A stretch of DNA of 64,000 nucleotides, from assembly GCA_020002185.1 (NCBI GenBank), contig CM034533.1, positions 66,996,119 to 67,060,118 on the forward strand, written 5' to 3'. The stretch comes from Paraescarpia echinospica (Eukaryota > Annelida > Polychaeta > Sabellida > Siboglinidae). The notes under the pieces were generated by a model that worked only from the letters and a program-made list of their open reading frames with translations, had not been told where the DNA came from and made no database searches. This document shows, one piece after another, positions 21,482 to 31,458 of the stretch (positions are counted from its first letter, which is position 1; each line of letters opens with the position of its first letter). The translations under genes and the position numbers were made by a program.

Positions 21482-24400
21482 ATGTTCGAGGAGCAGACTC
21501 GAGCGTTTAAAATCAACTTAAGTTTTGGGTTTATCCTTCGACACAAGGAGACGGGCCGCTACAGGTACTTCAATTCGTCGAGCAACTGTTGCGGTCGCTA
21601 CCTCGAGTAGCCCGCCCTCGTCACCGACGCCGCGTCGTTCGAACGCTTCCTCGACGCCGTCCGACAGCCCAACGTTTTTCAGTACGTCATAGCCCAGCGA
21701 CCCGACTCGGGGTGGATCGCCGAATTGGTGTCGAACGTTACCTACTTTCTCAAAGCCATCATCCACCATCCTATCGGGTGTATCTACGCACGACTCCCCG
21801 ACTACCTGCGCACCAACAAGGCGCTCATCGGTCTAGCGAAAAATCGGCACAATCAGCCGTACACCAATAACCGGTGCCTCTTCCGCTGTCTGGCGCTTCA
21901 TCGAAGCGCTAGGCGCCACGTAGACAATTTGACGCCCCCTGCCTTAAAACTCTACGCCGACTAGAGCGAGGACGCCGACCCCTATGCGTTTGCCGGCGTT
22001 CCTCTGAACGAGCTCGACAGGGTGGAGACGGTCTTTGAAACGAACGTGGCCGTGTATCGACTGACGGAGGTGGGGTCCGCCGAATTGATCCGCAGTTCCG
22101 TCCACCGCTACTCCACTACCATGAAAGTAAATCTGTTCGAGACGCACTATGAAGGTTGGAGGACGAGGGCATCTACGTGGACGAACCCTTCCCTACTACC
22201 CGTAGAGGGCGACGTTCGACTTCGAGTGCTAGTTCGACGATCGTGACCTGCCGGCGGACAGAGCCAAATGCTGGTGGATAGCCCGACACGAGCTACTCAG
22301 CATGAGTATCGCCTCGAATGTCCCCGGGGATGAGACGCCGCGCTGCTTCGTCACGACCGTCGATTCGAGCGAGCTCGCGAAGCGCCTGATCGTCGCCCTG
22401 GAGGCGGTGAGCAAAGCGGCGTGCGCGGCTCTGCAACCGTCGTACGAAGCGACCTTCGGGGCGATCGCCGCGCTCGACGACGAATGGCGAGCTCGCGCGA
22501 GGGAAAAGGAGGCGTCGAACGATAAGAGCCCGTACACCGTACTCGCCGACCACATGTGGACGCATCTGCTCCGCCTCCCCGTTCTCGGCTTCAATTAGTG
22601 TAAATACGATCTGAACGTCGTCAAGAAATATCTCACTGCCCTGATCATGACCACCGAAGCGCAGAGCGTCTTATCGGCGTTAACGACCAAGCGTCAGAAC
22701 AACTTTATGTGTCTATCGACGGCGCCGCTCAAGTTCCTGGACATCACCAACTACCTGGTCCCCGGTATCAGCTACGATAAGTTTCTGAAGGCCTACGGCT
22801 GCGAGGTGACGAAGGGACACTTTCCATACGAATACCTCGAAGACCTGGGGAGACTGGTCGACACCGAAATGCTGCTGCGCCAGGCCTTCTAGAGCCACCT
22901 GAAGCGCGAAGGCATCTCCACCGCGGCGTACAAGCGTTGTGCAAAGGTATGGCGCGACGAAGGAATGACGACCCTGCGGGATTCCTCGTCTGCTATAACA
23001 ACAGGGACGTGGAGCCAATCTTGGAGGCCGTCGACAAAAAGTTCGACTTCTGCCGGGAGCGCCGCATCGATATGTTCAAGGACGCCATCAGCGTACCGGG
23101 TCTAACCCTGCTGTACCTGTTCAACGATCTGCCGTCGACGCTTCACTTCACGCTCTTCAACGAGCCGAACAAAGACCTGCACCGGCTCCTACAATTACAG
23201 ATCGTCGGCGGTCCCTCGATCATTTTCGCGCGCTATCACGAGGCCGACATGACCGCTCTTCGGCGCGACGAGTACAGCGAGTTGGCGCGGCCCTGCCGCT
23301 CGATCGTCGGCTTCGATGCGAACGGCCTCTACCTATGGGTGATCACGCAAGACATGCCAACGGGGATGTACACGCGCCGTCGCGCGGAGAACTCCTTTCG
23401 GCCGGAACATGTGCACCGCTACGGTCGCATGGCCGTGCAGTGGCTGACGTGGGAGGTCGAGCGGACGGGGGCGCGTATACGACATCAACTCAACGGGCGC
23501 GAGAAGCGCGTCGGCAAGTACCGGGTCGATGCCTGGTGTCGGTAGTCGCTGACGGCGTACCAGTTCCAAGGGTGCTTCTTCCACGGCTGCCAGTGCAAGG
23601 GAAGGAAACGAACGAGGTGAACGGAGAGCCGATGAATCAACTGTACGCCGAGACGGCCTACATTCGCAGCTTCGTCACCGTCGTCGAGATGTGGGAATGC
23701 CAGTGGCGCGAGACGAGGCCGCCGCCGCCGCCGCCGCAGAGCTGGACCGGCGGCAGCGGCGCCGTTACGCGGTCGACGATCCTGAAGGCCGTACTCGATG
23801 GCGCACACTTAGGCCTGATCGAGTCCGACATCGCCGTCCCGGACGCGCTGCAAACGCCGAGATTCAGCCGATCTTCAAGAACGCCTACATCGCGAGCGAC
23901 GATCTCAGCCCGTTCATGCGTCGCTACGCCGAAACGCACGAGTTCCTGGCCCGACCTTAGCGGACGCTCGTGGGGAGTTTTTTAGGCACCAAGATTCTAC
24001 TGTGGACGCCCCTACTTCGGTGGTATCTGCGGCACGGACTCGTCGTCGAGGGCGTCTACCAGATCGTCGAGTACGAGCCGATCGCGTGCTTTCGTTGCTT
24101 CGGCGACACGGTCTCCGCCGCGCGACGCGAGGGCGACGCCGACGCCGACAAGGCCATCCTAGCCGATACGTTCAAGCTTCTCGGGAACAGTTCCTACGGG
24201 AAAACTATCACGCTGTTCGATCTGCACCGCGACATCAAGTACTGCACGTCCGCCGGCGCCGCGACTCTGATCAACGATCGACGCTTCCGGCAGCTCGACG
24301 TCGTCGTTCCCGACGGTCTCTACAAGGTAGCGCTGAAAAAGCGAACCGTCCGGTACACGCTGCCCATCCAGATCGGCTACTTCGTGTACCAGTACGCCAA

Positions 24401-24641
24401 ACTGCGTATGCTTGAGTTTTACTACGATTTCATCGCCGCCTATGTACCGCGCCCCCTGTTACAGTACTGCGCGATGAACACCGACTCAGCGTATTTGGGA
24501 TTCGCGGGACGCGACATCGACGAGCTCGTGGCGACGACTAAGCGCGAGCACTACTTCCGGCACCGCGGAGAATGGTTCCCTTTGGAACACTGCGACGCGC
24601 CGAGTGTATGTATGTATGTATGTATGTATGTATGTATGTAG
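21482..24641 (+). pseudogene. POLB: Polinton DNA polymerase B (protein-primed type), inactivated
   Basis: Start ATG at 21482, with the family N-terminus (FKINLSFGFILRH, NNRCLFRCLALH). Exonuclease motif I is TFDFE at 22212-22226; motif II lies around the GFN/KYDLN codons at 22588; motif III is KGHFPYEYLEDL. Polymerase motif A is DANGLYLW at 23315 and motif B is LGNSSYGKT at 24180. Motif C reads NTDSAY at 24477, with Asn where the first catalytic Asp belongs. Eight in-frame stops, all TAG, lie at 21608, 21962, 22203, 22230, 22596, 22890, 23543 and 23958. Frame changes occur near 22155-22190, 22980, 23595 and 23840. The zinc-finger segment after ETHYEG is deleted, and the C-terminus beyond motif C is replaced by an (ATGT)n tract. 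The family replicates the element from a terminal protein primer. Non-functional here. Confidence 0.95.
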
Positions 24642-24642
24642 G
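24604..24642. repeat. (ATGT)n microsatellite at the PolB truncation point
   Basis: About nine TATG units replace the distal part of the polymerase gene and read as Val-Cys-Met-Tyr in frame until TAG. It marks a deletion or slippage breakpoint. Confidence 0.85.
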
Positions 24643-24650
24643 TAGGGACT

Positions 24651-24692
24651 AATAAAAAAGTGAGTACAGTACAGTTTTCATCGTCTTTTATT
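24651..24692. terminator. Convergent polyadenylation signals
   Basis: AATAAA on the plus strand at 24651-24656 (end of the PolB unit) and TTTATT at 24687-24692, which is AATAAA for the minus-strand protease/capsid unit. The two transcription units of the element meet here. Bases 24693-24831 contain no further coding sequence. Confidence 0.5.
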
Positions 24693-24831
24693 TACTGCAC
24701 GACCTCACTACTTCGGTCTTGCCTGCCGCGCGGCGAGGAGCCCGCGACCAGCGAGTCCGACAAAGTCGGTTAGGATACTCGGTCGTTTAAGCGATATAAG
24801 CGATCAATGCAATAGGAAGCGGTATAAGCGT

Positions 24832-25281
24832 TCAATGCGGTTTTAGCCAGTCGAATACGAGACAGTCGTTCGTTACCCTATCGGGACCGAACAGCGACTG
24901 GAAGCCGCTTAGCGGCATACCGCTGCATCCTAAGAGCAGGTATGCGACGCAGTATTGTCCGCACACGTTAGATACGCCGCTTTGCAGTCCCTTGTCGTTG
25001 TACGTCCAGGAATCGCAGTTGCGGCGAAGGAAGGCGCGGAAGTCGGCGTGCAGCGGCGGCAGTCCGTATGTATCGAAGTATTCGCCTCGCCAGTCGGCGT
25101 CCACGTAGACGGCCACCCAGTGCTCCCCCAGTTCGTCGCCGTCGTCAGTGTTGCACACGAACGCCGTCGGGTAGGCGGTGAGCTGCCGTCTCAATAGCTC
25201 GTCTTTAGGCACGACGCCGACGACTACGTTTTTAGTGTACGCGTCGACCGCCAGGCGGCGTATCAGCTGAAACGTGTCCAT
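24832..25281 (-). CDS. PRO: Adenain-like cysteine protease
   Basis: 149 codons without a break. The catalytic triad region is readable: GEHWVAVYVD (His near residue 54 with following acidic residues) and NVCGQYC (Cys near 108). This arrangement is that of the adenovirus/Polinton maturation protease (C5/Ulp-like fold), which processes capsid precursors. The ATG overlaps the TGA of the capsid gene by one base (TGATG), so the two were probably expressed from one transcript. Length and start agree with family members as I remember them. It is one of two genes in the element with no visible lesion. Confidence 0.9.
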   Translation of the reverse strand: MDTFQLIRRLAVDAYTKNVVVGVVPKDELLRRQLTAYPTAFVCNTDDGDELGEHWVAVYVDADWRGEYFDTYGLPPLHADFRAFLRRNCDSWTYNDKGLQSGVSNVCGQYCVAYLLLGCSGMPLSGFQSLFGPDRVTNDCLVFDWLKPH

Positions 25282-26568
25282 CAGTAGTCTTTCACGACGT
25301 TCCGGTTCTTGTCGACCTCGAGCACCGTCTCGAACTCCCCGTACACGAAGACGTTCACCGTCCGGGGAAGCGCCTGCGCAAAGTGGACCTCCACGCGCAG
25401 GTTCCCCTTACGCACGACGTTGATGTGATCGCCGTCGCAGCAGTCGGACGACAGGTCGAAGCCGAAGACGGTGTAGCCGTTGACGAAGTCGGCGCGTGTA
25501 AGGTCGTTCCCCTCGTCCTCGTACTCTTTCCCCGTCGCGCCGAAGAGGTTCATGTAGCTTCGGATGTAGCGTCGATGCGCGAAGTTCGGCTGCAGCGGCT
25601 TGCTCTGCACCTGGCGTCCGTCGACGTAGAGGGCGAGGAAGTTTATGTCGTTGTGCTTCGCGTTGAACTGGTTTTTATGGTAGGCCCCGTTATAGGCGTC
25701 GTTGTTGATCAGGAACATGAACACGCGTTTCGGGAGCGTGCCCAGGTACACGTTCTCTTGCGTATGAGACATCGTGCCCTGCGGTATCGAGAACACCTTG
25801 CAGTCGAAGCAACGCAGCGGGTACTTGGCCGTCCCCTTCGTCAGCGCTTTCATGTGACCGAGCTGGACGGCCGGGTGCACCTTAGCCTTTCGCACCTGCA
25901 GGTAGGTCTCCAGCAGCACGATTTTGAAACCCGGTTCGACGACGACGCCCATGAACGCGAAGGCGTCTTTGCTTCGCACCAGTCGGATCTTTACGTCGAC
26001 GCCGTTCAGTAGGTACCGGTCTTTCAAGAACACGGCAGCGTGCAGGCGTCACAACAGGTCCACCTCGCGGCTGTCGCATATGTAGAGGCGCCGATGCTGC
26101 CCTCCGGCGTTGGCGTTCTCCGTCGCCTCCATGAAACCGGCGGTGTCCTTGCACCACATGCCGCCCTCGAGCTGCGACCTATTGTCGTTGAACCGTAACT
26201 CAGCAGGGTTTCGATATAGGCCCGGTACGGATACGTATTGGTCGACGGCGTCACAAGCGTTCCGTTCAGCGAAACGTCGACTTGACAGAACAACGAATGC
26301 AGGAAATTGTTGACCGGGGCCACGACGCTGTCGTTCGCAAGATCGGTGCCGTCCCCCTGCACCACCTCAGTCTAGCGCTCGCCAGGTCCAGATAGTCGTC
26401 TCCCGATCCCGGGACGAGGAAATCGATAGGGCCGCCCGCGTCGAGGGAAGTCAGCGGCTGGTGATCGATCCACTGACCGCTCTCGATGCTCGTCTGTGTC
26501 GTCGGGACGCTGAACAGGTCCAGTTCGCTCTTTAGGCTCTCCCACGACTGTCGATGCACGAACGCCTT
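25281..26568 (-). pseudogene. MCP: Polinton major capsid protein (double jelly-roll, hexon-like)
   Basis: Conserved blocks run from SELDLFSVPTTQTSIESG and PIDFLVPGSGDDYLDLA, through APVNNFLHSLFCQVDVSLNG and YPYRAYIETLLSYG, to DRYLLNGVDVKIRLVRSKDA and the C-terminus at 25281. Lesions: the expected start codon position (26566-26568) reads AAG. The frame changes near 26370, with a short deletion, and again near 26196. TGA interrupts at 26049-26051. From 26048 down to 25281 the frame is open, 250+ codons. The family forms the icosahedral shell. This gene cannot make full-length protein. Confidence 0.9.
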
Positions 26569-26572
26569 TCTT

Positions 26573-26977
26573 CTACGCGGGGAATATGTCGATCGACGTC
26601 CGTTCCTTTCGAAGGCGCTTCTTCTTACTGGGCGTCGACGGTTTACCGGGCGGCTTTAAGGCGCTTCGTCGCGTTTTCGGCGGTGGCGGCGAATTCAACA
26701 GCCCATCGAGAAGGTCGGCGCCGGAATCCATCGCGCGTCGTTTTACCGACTGTTTCAAATTCTCGCCGGCGACGACGACCCGTGCCACGCGCACGCCCGT
26801 GTTGAGCGACAGCGACCCTTTCTTGATGAGCGGCACTATGCTTCGAAACAGGCTGCCGAAGAGATTGCCCAGGCCATGTCCCCGCTACGCTCTGCCGCCG
26901 ACGAACACCGGCAGGTTGCCGCCGACCTGTCGAGTGTAGTATTCGTCGTACGCGTCGCGACCGGCCCTCGCCGCCAT
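26573..26977 (-). pseudogene. pX/pVI-like virion peptide gene
   Basis: 134 codons from ATG at 26977. It opens with RDAYDEYYTRQVGGNLPVF, has an in-frame TAG at 26885-26887, then a glycine-rich amphipathic block (RGHGLGNLFGSLFRSIVP) and a basic Pro/Lys-rich C-terminus ending DIFPA. Position between penton and hexon genes and the Gly-Leu-Phe block match the adintovirus virion core/membrane-active protein. It has one lesion. The functional name is by analogy. Confidence 0.65.
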
Positions 26978-27822
26978 CGGCAGAACAGTTTGGACTTGCA
27001 GCGTCTGATGTGAAGCGTCGACATGAGTTTTCCCTGCTCGAATGGTATCGGTTGACCGATGTCGTCTCTTAAATCTATCTCGACCGAATCGAATTGGCGC
27101 CGAAGCAGGGGCACATTTTGGACGCGGTCGAAGACGTTCGATATTGTGCTCCCGTTCGTACCATAGACGAGGACGGTTTGGAGGAGCGGGGTGAATACGT
27201 CGCCGACGATGCGCAGTTCCACGATGTCCGTGTACATTTACATGTTGTCGACTTCCCGCTGCATGTCCACCGTGTAGACCCCCTCATACTCGAAGGCATA
27301 CGCGACGTGCATGTCGCTGCTGTCGTCGGTGGACGCGAGACTCCCGATGCGGCTCGACTCGAAGGCTAGTATTTTCTTCAGGTGGCTCCGAGGGGGTATA
27401 TTAAATTCGACGCCCGGCGATAGACGTAGCTTCATCCGGTTAGAGATGGGGCTGTACTCCAGGCGGGCCTTGGCTTTATTGGTGCTCAGTCTCGTCAGTG
27501 ACTCGTTGAATTTGTGAATCAACTCGTAGGCGCTGTTGTAAAAGCCGTGAGGGATGTTGCCCTGCCGGAGAATTTTACTACCGTCCGAGGTGGAGGAAAT
27601 GCCCTGCTCCCCCGACCCGCAAGCCAAGAAGAAGTACGCGTCCTCTTCTTTCACGTTGTACCAGTTAAGCGGGTACTGTTACTCCACCAGGCCGCATTCC
27701 CATTGCCCCGATAGGTCGACGCGTTGCGGCAGATTCGTGGTGTAGTGAGACAACGTGTTTTCTGGGTACGCCTTCATAGACGCGTTTCTCGGCTGCGTCA
27801 GGTAAAAGTCAGACGACGCCAT
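26836..27822 (-). pseudogene. mCP: Polinton minor capsid (penton-like) protein
   Basis: ATG at 27822 begins a typical penton start (SDFYLT, then YPENTLSHYTTNLP and LSGQWECGLVE). Later blocks are QYPLNWYNV, IPHGFYNSAYEL, PLLRRQFDSVEIDLRD and PFEQGKLMSTLHIRR, after which the family normally stops. TAA interrupts at 27679 and at 27238. The old stop seems lost: the frame runs on to 26836 across the start of the downstream pX-like gene. Single jelly-roll proteins of this family close the capsid vertices. Confidence 0.9.
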
Positions 27823-28256
27823 CGCGTCTCATAGACGGACTCGGTAGTGGGTAGCCGAGGCAGCTACTCGTCCACAGTTTGGAATCGCCCTGGCCCCGCG
27901 TCAGATTGTATATACTGACTACGATAACCGTGTACAGGACGACAATCTAACACAGTAAGATGATCTCTGCTTTAGGACATTCGTTGCCGCAAAGACGCCA
28001 CGGAAAGGAGGAGTCGTCGACGGCATCGGTTGCATCCACAGAGACGCGTGAGTCGACGGCGGGTTCTTTGACAAACACGCCTGAGTCGACGGCGGAGTTC
28101 GGCATCGGCTGTCGTCGTCTCGTCGGTGGTCATAACGCGACTGCCGTCCGAAGGTATGGTATCCTTCCTTGTTCGCAGAGACTGCATGGAGCGCGTTCGC
28201 TGAACATAGCGCGGAGGCCGTCTAATACGGTGGTAAATTAATATAGCATACGCCAG
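27823..28256. other. Spacer between penton and integrase genes
   Basis: No recognised gene. A TATATACA on the minus strand near 27911-27918 may promote the penton unit. GAGTCGACGGCGG is duplicated near 28051 and 28083. ORFs on both strands show no domain. Confidence 0.4.
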
Positions 28257-29676
28257 CTAAGATCGAATAGCCGTTGCACAGCCCCGCCTCGTGCACTCGC
28301 CAGCACCTCGAGTATCGCATCCAACGCGGCGTCTATATCCCTTATAGTACACGAGCGCCTTGGCGTCGATCCAGCTGTTGAACGAGGCCGGATAACCGGA
28401 CCACTTCACGAGCACCTCTTCGAGTCGGCGGCTGCGACGACGCCGTACAACCGCCTCTACCCGATACAGTTTATCCTTCGACACGACTACTATTTGCAGC
28501 TCCGGTTCGTAGAAGGTTCCGTCTAGTACCGTTCCGGCGTCGTCCATCAATCGGTAAACGGGAGGGGCGGACGGGTGCGATTCTACGACGGTGAAGAGCT
28601 CTTCGCTCTAGTTAGCCATATACCCCTTCTTGATCCGCCCCTTCGCCTTGCTGATGCGTACACAGTCTCCCTCTCGCAGTTTCGGCTTGCTTCCAAGCCC
28701 CCCGCCGCCGCCGTACAGCCGCTGCCACACGCTCTCCTGATTCGCGGCGTTGGCTCTCGCCGGCGTCCTACCGATGCTTCGATGGTAGGCTTTATTGTAC
28801 GACCGCACGGAGTCATGCAACGGCTCCACGTACCTCAGCGTCTGATGCTTCGTGAAGTACCACCACATGCGGGTCTTCAGCGTACGATTAAAAACTGGTG
28901 TAACATACTTAACTTATTTGTTTATTTAACCGATATAACTTTGATGACTTTTATTCTTTTTATTTTTACATTGTTTATATTGCATGTACATATGGATTAT
29001 TTGTCTTAATATGCTGCTACACTCCAAATGAATTTCCCTCCCAAGGGAAAATAAAGTATTGTGATTGTGATTGATTGAATCTCTCCACGACACTCGCTTT
29101 GGTCTCCTCGTTGTGAGTCACGAAATGTTGGACGCCGCGCGGCTTCAAAAAATGCTGAAAGGGCCTGTTGAGAAACTCCGTCCCCTTGTCGGTCTGCAGG
29201 GCTTTCGGCGGTTTCAACGACGACAGCAGGCCCTCTAAGGCCGTAACGAGCGCCGGAGCGGATTTACTCTTCAAAGGGACGCACCACGCCCTCTTCGAAA
29301 AGACGTCGATGATCGTCAACAGGAGCGCTATACCGTCGTTGTGCTTTTTCAGTTTAGCTACGTCGACGAGATCGGCTTGCCACTGCTGGTTTCGACCGCC
29401 TACAATAACGCAACGTCGTTTGAAACGTCATCTGTCCGGCTTGTGAAGCATATAGGCGTCCTGCTCCGATAGCCACCGCTCGACGATCGGCTTGGGTACT
29501 ACGGCGGTCGTCCGGTGCAACGCGTCGACGCCGCCGTAACTGCCCGCCCGTTTCGGGTCGAAGTAGACGCGCTTCTGGCGGTCCCGTTGTTGTTGAGGGC
29601 GCTTTCGTTGCGTACCACGAGACCGCCGGGACACCATGGCGACGGCGGCGAGTCCAATACGGCGAATAATATACAT
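28257..29676 (-). pseudogene. INT: Retroviral-type integrase with chromodomain
   Basis: N-terminal zone: YFDPKRAGSYGGVDALHR, then QDAYMLHKPDR. Catalytic core: WQADLVDV (first Asp), LQTDKGTEFL (second Asp) and KASVVERFN (Glu), so the D,D-E triad is intact. C-terminus: VRSYNKAYHRSIGRTPA, then a chromodomain (KLYRVEAVV, VLVKWSGYPASFNSW). Breaks: TGA at 29428, TAG at 28608 (at an expected Trp), and a 187-bp LINE fragment right after ERFN (28890-29076). The protein inserts the element into DNA; the chromodomain may bias targeting to histone marks. The start could be 29676 or a Met 13 codons later. A TATATATA lies directly upstream. Confidence 0.9.
28890..29076 (+). mobile_element. 5'-truncated LINE 3' end inserted in the integrase
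   Basis: AT-rich 187 bp ending in CCCAAGGGAAAATAAAG and a GTGATT/GATT repeat tail, flanked by GATT at 28886-28889 and 29073-29076. The tail repeat makes the exact target duplication ambiguous. AATAAA and the repeat tail show it lies in plus orientation. It differs from the three LINE families elsewhere in the window. Confidence 0.75.
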
Positions 29677-29784
29677 ATATATAAGGCGAAAGCCGCCGCG
29701 ACTACGCCGGCGAGGGCGACGACGAGCACTGACCTTCGAGAGAGCATACTAGCTTGTGAGCTGCTCGGGCGTTTGTCAACCTCT

Positions 29785-30453
29785 TTAAAAGGTGGCCCAC
29801 GGCGTGCGTTCGAGACATTGAGTGCGGTGTTTGCTCTTTCGCTTCTGCGCGCGTTGTATGTACGCTGGACGCTGGTGATTACCGACGAGCTCCATAGGGA
29901 CGTTCAACCGCCTTATACGGTCCCCGAACGCTTCCCAGCCAACCTGCGCGGGCGCCTTCTTCCTCTGTCGCATGAGATCGTTCACTAGTTCTACCATGTT
30001 GCTTCCCGCGATAGGCGCTCCGTCGTACACGAACTCCCATCGATACGTTCAGCAGATCAGCGGGTCGGTTTTCAGTTTTGCCATCAGGAGGGGGGCCTTT
30101 TCTTTTAGATTTTTCGGTACGCTTTTTACGATCTCGCTCTCTATATCTTTGAGATCCGGCGGCGGCGGCGGCGGCGGAGCCGGCGAATAGTCGGTCGCGT
30201 CGTTCACTACGGACACTCGCATCGGTTGCTGCGCGCGAGACGTCTCCATGTCGTCGTAGCGACTCAGCAGTTGATTGTACGACGCTATATTTTCTCGTTC
30301 GGAGAAATCCGTACGCTCGAGAACGGTTTTCATGTCGTCGTCCAGGCTACTCATCACACGCGACGTGTTCGTTGTCGGTTGCGATAGTAACGGGATTAGA
30401 CGCACCACCAACCGGGGGTCTACCAACTCCATCTTCTTCGCGTGCTGCATCAA
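29785..30453 (-). pseudogene. Conserved Polinton protein of unknown function
   Basis: From 30453: MQHAKKMELVDPRLV, a Pro-rich linker, and a basic middle (SVPKNLKEKAPLLMAKLK). After an in-frame TGA at 30049-30051 the frame continues with WEFVYDGAPIAGSNMVELVND and later PMELVGN. This arrangement (self-contained protein next to the packaging ATPase) recurs in animal Polintons. I do not know its function; a role in virion core or packaging is a guess. One nonsense mutation, otherwise open. Confidence 0.7.
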
Positions 30454-30793
30454 CCTATAGCTTGTCTGAGGAGGGGCAGAAAGGCGCTCGCCAACGGTGC
30501 CAACAGCGCCGTCAGAAAGCGCCCGACCCCTTTTGCAGGACGGCCCTCTTCTGTTTGACGGGCTCTTTTTTCGACACTAGCTTGCGCAGATGGTTCCTGT
30601 ATTTTGTCAGCACTTTTTTCTGTTTCGCCGATAATTTCACGTTCCCGCTCAGAATGTTGTACGCGCAGTCGCACAGACTACATATGAGATCGGAATCCGC
30701 ATGGGCGATTACGGCTTTTTTCAGATCCGCATTCCTCTTGTATCTGCGCAACAGACTCAGGGCCAGAATGTGCCTCTTGACGCGCTCTGTCAT
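30450..30793 (-). pseudogene. Small basic Polinton protein with hydrophobic tail
   Basis: ATG at 30793. The Arg/Lys-rich helix region (LLRRYKRNADLKKAVI) is followed by NILSGNVKLSAKQKKVLTKY and KQKRAVLQKG. The frame then shifts by one near 30515; the other frame completes a hydrophobic tail (FLTALLAPLASAFLPLL) before TGA at 30450. Basic protein with a membrane-active tail suggests a DNA-condensing virion component. That is inference. Confidence 0.65.
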
Positions 30794-30826
30794 CCTGACG
30801 AATGACGTCCGCCGCGACGCGCTCCT

Positions 30827-30835
30827 CTTTTTATA
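30827..30835 (-). promoter_or_regulatory. TATA box ahead of the small basic protein gene
   Basis: TATAAAAAG on the minus strand about 35 bases upstream of ATG 30793. It overlaps the final stop codon of the ATPase gene. Confidence 0.45.
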
Positions 30836-31458
30836 CTCTCGTCGGCACGTAGACGTACTGAACGCTATCGTCGGGTAAAATGGCCATACGCAGGCGCGTA
30901 GTTTCCGATGTTTCCTGTTTCAGGACACCAGGAGGTACCCGTTGGCTGCTGACGTGGCTTCTTTGAAGGCCTCCATCATGTAGTTGGTTCTACCCGGATA
31001 CATCTGTTTCGCCAGGTGACCTACTTGCCCCGGGTCCCGGGGCTCTTGAAGAGGACCATATACTGCGCGTTTAAGAAGCTAATTGTGCGGTTTTCTTTCC
31101 CTTTCGGAAAGAGATTCTGCAGAAGCTGTACGACGGACGCGTTGCAGTGATGACTTTTTTTAGTGAACAATGTCGTGACCCGACTATCGGTTTCCTCCAT
31201 CAGGTCATCGAGTACTAGTAGCGTCCTCGTTTTGGCGTCTAAAAGCTTTGGATCCGGCAAGCCGTCTACGAATTCTACAGCGGGTGTCGAAGAGTCGTAG
31301 GCGATTTGCCACTGGCCGTAACGCCACATGATTTTCCCCGACGGCGGCACGATCATACAGGAGGCGAACTGCAGTAGACGAGCGACGAAAGTAGTCTTAC
31401 CGCACCCCGTAGGACCGGCCACTATACACGTAAAAGGATGCTTCCACGACGTGTCCAT
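30831..31458 (-). pseudogene. ATP: A32-like DNA-packaging ATPase
   Basis: ATG at 31458. Walker A is GPTGCGKTT at residues 15-23 and Walker B is LLVLDDLM around residue 83; TLFTKKSHHCN and PKGKENRTISFLNAQY follow, standard for the FtsK/HerA-type packaging ATPases of Polintons and related viruses. TAG ends the first frame at 31021. Two one-base frame changes (near 31020 and 30950) are needed to follow the family through AKQMYPGRTNYMMEAF to the TAA at 30831. The N-terminal two thirds, with both nucleotide-binding motifs, is open. It would drive DNA into the capsid. Confidence 0.9.

Noticed and set aside
21482..24641. Alternative genetic code (TAG as sense) as an explanation for the PolB stops
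   Set aside because: The gene also has frameshifts, a deletion, a lost catalytic Asp and a truncated C-terminus, and neighbouring genes have TAA and TGA stops; decay is simpler. Kept only as a testable observation.
25383..26012. 209-codon plus-strand ORF opposite the capsid gene
   Set aside because: Val/Glu/His-rich antisense shadow of the conserved major capsid frame.
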